From assembly GCA_027924645.1 (NCBI GenBank), contig BSBN01000047.1, positions 1,240,001-1,304,000 of the forward strand: DNA of 64,000 nt, read 5' to 3'. Positions 59,003 through 64,000 of this stretch are shown here, in pieces. How positions within the stretch are numbered: the stretch's first letter is position 1; each line of letters starts with the position of its first letter. The stretch is from Cunninghamia lanceolata (Eukaryota; Streptophyta; Pinopsida; Cupressales; Cupressaceae). The position numbers and the translations under genes were made by a program. Below the pieces are notes generated by a model. It ran no database searches, had not been told where the DNA came from, and was given only the letters and a program-made list of their open reading frames with translations.

Positions 59003-60240
59003 TGTTGCAAGTATGAGGTTAACCAGTGTTGTCATTGATGTCAACATACTCATATTGCATTGGTAAGAAGGATTGGATGAGTTGTGTGCTGTTGTTATTG
59101 AGGAAATCAGTCTCCATCCGGAACAGTGAAGAACAATGATGAGAAGAAGGCAAAAGTACTGTATAGGTTGCGGATTAGAGGATGTAGATTAAAGGCTTTG
59201 TAGATATGAGTCTTGAGATTCTCCAGTTAAGATTTCAGAGGTCCGCATAAAGAAATGAAGAAGTTATGGCTATTTGTGTGAAACCGGTTCTAGTAGGTGT
59301 TCAGAGGTGACAGAAGGTCACAAAAAGGTCCGGTGTGATCCGGAATTGTATTTTCCTATTCTGCAGATTGGAAGGAGTGTTTGGGATGTCCTTGTGATGT
59401 ATCATCTCAATTTGTGAATGGTTTGGAGGTTTGGAAGTACCTTTTGCATTGTGATAGTGGCGACATACTATGTTCTTGAAGTTCCAGATGATGAAGAGAA
59501 GAATTCTGGTAAGCTGATGAAGTGCGGATGTTCCTGTTGCTTTAGGGAAGGTTATGATGATCGTTGGATCATGTTTAGTTTGTGTTGATGGTCTGCATTG
59601 AAGTTAGAGTTTGGATTTGATGTAATGACCACCTGTTGTTGGCGTTCTTCTGGAGACAGGCCGACCGAATGTTCTACACGCCTTGCGAATGTTATTGTGA
59701 TGTTTGCTGACTTAGATGATTATTCCTAAGTCGATGTCTCGTATAAATAACAGTTTGTGAATTTATTTTGAAGTATGGATTGTGTGGATGAGTGTGGTAT
59801 AGTGAAGAGAAGTGCGAAAGGCAAAGCAAAGTTTTTTTGGGGCTTAAATGGAACTAATCCGGACATGGTAATGATGTCATTCTCCAGTTCAAGATTGTGA
59901 TTTTTATCACTCTGTAGATAGTGTGTCTCTTTGTAGGTAGTGTGCCTTTTGTGAGCAGTGTGCTCGGGCTATGAGCCCTAATTGGTAGGTGCCATCTTTT
60001 TCTTATTCTTCTAACAGAGAATAATCCTTGGGTTAATCACCCCGTGGTTTTTCCCTTAACCGAGTTTTCCACGTCAAAACCTTGGTGTTCAATGTGTTGA
60101 TGTTTATCTACTTTGATGTTTATGCTTTATGCTTTCATGGATGATTAATTGCTATGCTAATGAATAACTAAGTGGATCTGAATGCTTGAATTGAAAGAAA
60201 GTTTAGGATAACTGATTCACCCCCCTCTCAGTTATCAACA
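59003..60240 (+). repeat. Copia 5' LTR (1238 bp, TGTTG...CAACA)
   Basis: The right end is fixed by the PBS at 60243. The left end is where similarity to the older repeat stops, at TGTTGCAAGTATG. It contains a TATA box (GTATAAATAA, 59741). The right end (GATTCACCCCCCTC) is shared with the LTR at 3618-4490. Confidence 0.88.
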
Positions 60241-60242
60241 AT

Positions 60243-60254
60243 TGGTATCAGAGC
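60243..60254 (+). other. Primer binding site of the copia element
   Basis: TGGTATCAGAGC, two bases after the LTR. Confidence 0.95.
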
Positions 60255-60299
60255 CAAGTTCCTCTGAAGAGAGCTTAACCGCTTGAGGAGATCCAGGAT

Positions 60300-61340
60300 G
60301 TCGTCATATAATAAGGACAGTCTGAAGTTTGATGGAACCAACTTCACTCTTTGGAAAGGCCGCATGAAATGTCACTTGGAGTGTATGGGAAAGGCGTACT
60401 TATCCATGATCACAAAACCCTATGTACCTCCACAGGGTGGTCCGACAACTCTGAATGAAATCACAGATGCTGAAAACAATCTACGGACTAGAGAAGCTCT
60501 TCTAAGTGCTTTGACTGACTCAGAACTCTCAAATGTTATTGAGCTACCAGCTGCATATGAGATCTGGGTTAAACTAGAACTTCTACATGAAGGAGATGAG
60601 TTTGAGGGAAATTTGAAAGATTGAAAATGAGAGATGATGAAAATATCACTACCTTTATGCCAAGAGTAAATGAGCTGGTGTGTGGAATGAGGAATGCTGG
60701 TGGAACTTTGGATGAAAATGAGATTGTTTGCAAAATTCTAAGATCTCTTCCTACTGCCTACAAAATCAAGGTTGCTGCCATTGATGAATTCAGAGCACAT
60801 ACAACTGTCACAAGAGAGCAACTGGCTGGCAAACTAGCTGCATTTGAAATGACTGAGTTTGGAGATGATCACCCCAAGACTGAATCTACATTCAAAGCCA
60901 GTGTCTATGTCAAAGGTAAACAGAGATTTGATCTAGGAGAGAACTCTTCAAGAAAGTTGTCATGGTATGAACATGCAAGGAAAGATATGGAAGAGGAAGA
61001 AGCAGAAACAGCTCAACTTGAAGCCCTCATGCAAAAAGACTGCCAAGAGGATCTAGTAAGTATGAAGGAAAATTACCTTTTAAATGCTTCAACTGCAATA
61101 AGATTGGTCACTTTGCCTCAAGATGTCCGGAAAGATCTACAAGGTCAGATTCTAATAGATGAATGTTTCAAAAGAATTGTTATTATGTTCATGAAGAAGC
61201 TGATAATGAAGGAGTAACAGATGATGAGTCAGAGATAGGAGACAAATCCAGAAATGAATGGGTGCTTATTGCTATCAAGGAAGAAGATCTAATATCTGTC
61301 AATCATAAGGTTGAAGAAAGAGCTTTGGCTACCCAAGTTT
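60300..61340 (+). pseudogene. Copia gag with zinc knuckle
   Basis: Starts MSSYNKDSLKFDGTNFTLW at 60300. A deletion near 60610 shifts the frame to block 60621-61217 (KMRDDENITTFMPRVNELV, the UBN2-type gag helix region). Another shift near 61060 leads to the intact zinc knuckle CFNCNKIGHFASRC at 61085-61126, in the same frame as pol. Gag coats the element RNA. The two breaks make this copy non-functional. Confidence 0.9.
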
Positions 61341-64000
61341 AAGAAAAGGATGATTGGGTTATTGACAGTGGATGCTCTCACCATATGACAGGTGACAAGA
61401 ACAAGTTCTTAGAGTTGGAAAGATACGGAGGAGTGGTAAAGTTTGGTGATAATTCAGCTGGTAGAATCAAAGGAAGAGGAACTATATCTTTTAATGGAAG
61501 AAACAAAACTGGTAATGTGTTGTATGTTGAAGGTCTGAAGCACAATCTTCTCAGTGTTGGACAGTTGGTGGACAAAGGTTATGATCTCTGATTCAAAGAT
61601 GGAAAATGTAGAATCTTAGAAAGATCTGGAATAGAGATTGCATTCGGTACTCAAACTAAAGGTAATATCTTTCACTTGGTTGGTACTGATAAAAGTTGTC
61701 TATTTGTTCAAGTTGATCAGAGCTGGTTATGGCATAGAAGGATGTGTCATGTTAATTTTGATAACATCATTAGGATAAGCAATACTCAGGCTGTTAGAGA
61801 TCTTCCAAAATTGGTAAAACCTACAAATGGTTTATGCAAAGAATGTTAACTAGGTAAACAAAGCAGAGTTTCATTCAAAAGCAAAGATCAGTCCTCTACC
61901 AGATTATTGGAATTAGTTCATATTGATCTATGTGGTCTGACAAGAGTCAAGAGTATGCAAGGTGATAGATACTTCATGTTACTAATTGATGATTATTCCT
62001 GGATAATGTGGGTCACCTTTCTGAAAGAGAAGTCAGAAGCCTTTGAAAAGTTCAAAATCTTCAAAGCTATGGTAGAGAATCAAACCGGATTAAAACTGAA
62101 GTGTCTGAGGTTTGATAGAGGTGATGAATTCACATCCGGTGAGTTCATAGACTTCTGTGAGAAGCATGGTATAAAGAGACAGTTGTCTGCTCCTAGGACT
62201 CCACAGTAGAATGGAGTAGTTGAGAGAAAGAACCAGACCATCCAGGAAGCTGCCAGGATAATGATGTTGGAAGCAAATGTTCCTCAGATGTTTTGGAGAG
62301 AAGCTATTAGCACTACAGTCTACACCCTCAATCGAGTTCAAATCAGAAACAATACCGGTAAGACCCCCTATGAACTTTGGTTTGGCATCACTCCTACTAT
62401 GAGATATTTCAAAGTATTTGGTAGCAAGTGTTATATTAAAAGAGATGAAGATCTAGGGAAGTTTGATGCTAGAAGTGATGAAGGAATTTTCTTGGGTTAC
62501 TCCACTCAAAGCAAAGCATACCAGTGTTACAATAAGAGACTGAGAAAGATGATAGAAAGTACTAATGTGAGAGTTGATGAAGGAATTGAGAAGCCCTCAA
62601 GATTTTATGAGTTTGATGAAGATGATGAAGATGGTGTTCAGGATCAAGGAGCTCAATCCTCTCCGATAAGTCAGAGTCAGACTGATCCGGTAAATCAGGA
62701 AGAAGAGATAGGTCTGAATGAGCATGATCAAGAAGCAGCAATGCAAGATACTCCCAAAATTCCAAGGTATGTAAGAGTGAACCACTCTAAAGATCAGATC
62801 ATAGGTGACAGAAGCAAAGGTGTGCAAACTAGAAGGAATGTTGCTCAAAATCCGGATGAATGTTGTATGATTTCAAAGATTGAACCTAAGACAATAAGTG
62901 AAGCCTGCAATGATGAAAATTGGACCAAAGCTATGGAAGAAGAGTTGATGCAAATTGAGAAAAATCACACTTGGGATCTTGTTTCCAGACCTTGTAACAA
63001 GAATGTGATTGGAACCAAATGGGTCTTCCGGAACAAACTAAATGAAGATGGTGAAGTAATCAAAAATAAAGCTAGATTAGTCTGCAAAGGCTACTCTCAA
63101 ATAGAAGGGATTGATTTTGATGAAACTTTTGCTCCGGTGGCAAGAATTGAATCAGTCAGACTATTTCTTGCATTTGCTGCCTTCAAAGATTTCAAAGATT
63201 ATCAGATGGATGTAAAATCTGCTTTTTTGAATGGTGATCTAGAAGAAGAAGTGTACATTGAACAACCAGATGGATTTCAATTATCTGAGCATGGTGATAT
63301 GGTTTGCAAATTGAAGAAGGCGCTATATGGTCTAAAGAAAGCTCCAAGAGCATGGTATGAAAAGCTGGACTAACATCTTTTGAAGATTGGTTTCAATAAA
63401 GGTACTGCCGATAGTAATCTATATTTCAAAATTGATCATGAAAACATCTTGATTGTTGAAGTATTTGTAGATGATATCATTTTTGGGGGAAGAGATAGTT
63501 TGTGTCAAACTTTTGCAAACCAAATGAAAAGTGAGTTTGAAATGTCAATGCTTGGTGAAATGTATTTCTTCTTGGGTCTGCAAATCACTCAGACAAAGAA
63601 AGGAATCTTTATCTCTCAGACCAAGTATGTGAAAGAACTATTGAAGAAATTTGGAATGGAAGATTCAAAGCCAATGAACACTCCTATGGCTACCGGATGT
63701 AAGTTGAGTAAAAATGATGACTCTCCTAAGACAGATCAGACAAAGTACAGATCAATGATTGGTGGATTATTGTATCTCACTTAGACTAGACCGGATATAA
63801 TGCAGGCAGTTGGTCTTGTGGCAAGATTTCAGGCTGATCCCAAAGAATCTCATGTTATGGCAATCAAAAGAATTTTTAGGTACTTGAAAGGAACAGTTGA
63901 GTATGGTCTATGGTATCCCAGAGATCATGACTTCTCTCTTCATGCATACACAGATGTAGATTGGGCAGGAGATGTGGATGATAGGAAGAGTACAAGTGGA
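61340..64000 (+). pseudogene. Copia pol: protease, integrase, RT, RNase H start (runs off window)
   Basis: One frame to the window edge with about six stops, three of them at expected Gln or Arg codons. Protease WVIDSGCSHHMTGD. Integrase zinc-binding LWHRRMCHVNF and GLCKEC, core VHIDLCGL, RFDRGDEF (altered from the usual SDRGGEF) and [53 protein letters not shown] and catalytic VEVFVDDIIFGG. RNase H begins at AYTDVDWAGD near the end. The 3' LTR lies beyond 64000. The integrase-RT linker (62600-62850) is acidic and Gln-rich. Confidence 0.93.

Overview
The window looks like nuclear DNA of a large, repeat-rich seed-plant genome. A gymnosperm is the most likely source, but that is inference. The reasons are low gene density, nearly all coding signal belonging to LTR retrotransposons (Ty1/copia and Ty3/gypsy), GT-AG introns, plant-type PBS sequences matching initiator tRNA-Met (TGGTATCAGAGC), and old degraded copies whose premature stops are mostly TAG or TGA, as expected from decay of methylated cytosine. 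There is no bacterial, organellar or viral gene cluster, no CRISPR and no operon.

Layout. 1-1992: minus-strand remnant of an unrecognised retroelement protein, here called family X (copy 1). 2404-4490: minus-strand copia piece with LTR, PBS, coiled-coil gag and four zinc knuckles. 4860-5290: gypsy RNase H scrap. 6430-7260: unrecognised plus-strand two-exon remnant. 7366-8850: a 105-bp tandem array, then a degenerate CTAGGTGTCT array. 9060-10195: gypsy gag/protease scrap. 11272-14427: unrecognised multi-exon minus-strand gene with short phase-0 exons, broken in its largest exon. 14867-16402: hairpin, AGGGTTT and GGGTACCC repeats. 16490-21024: 5'-truncated chromovirus with nearly continuous pol, a chromodomain and a 3' LTR.

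23894-29170: complete 5.27-kb minus-strand copia element with 280-bp LTRs and a GTGCT target duplication. It sits directly upstream of an F-box/kelch gene (29451-30638) that carries one in-frame TAG. 30640-34047: no gene. 34048-40130: degraded minus-strand gypsy in which family X (copy 2) lies between pol and the polypurine tract.

41187-53402: complete 12.2-kb plus-strand gypsy with target duplication TAATC. It encodes gag, protease and an unrecognised C-terminal region, but no reverse transcriptase or integrase. A 6.67-kb minus-strand element carrying an X-like protein (copy 3) is nested inside it, with target duplication AGGAG. 54098-59002: Tat-like gypsy remnant with an antisense Q-rich reading frame, a 34-bp tandem array and a diverged 3-kb-spaced direct repeat. 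59003-64000: plus-strand copia (LTR, PBS, gag, most of pol) running off the window.

The only cellular-type genes are the F-box gene and possibly the unrecognised genes at 6430-7260 and 11272-14427. The most notable signals are family X, the pol-less gypsy with its own C-terminal region, and the spliced gene at 11272-14427.
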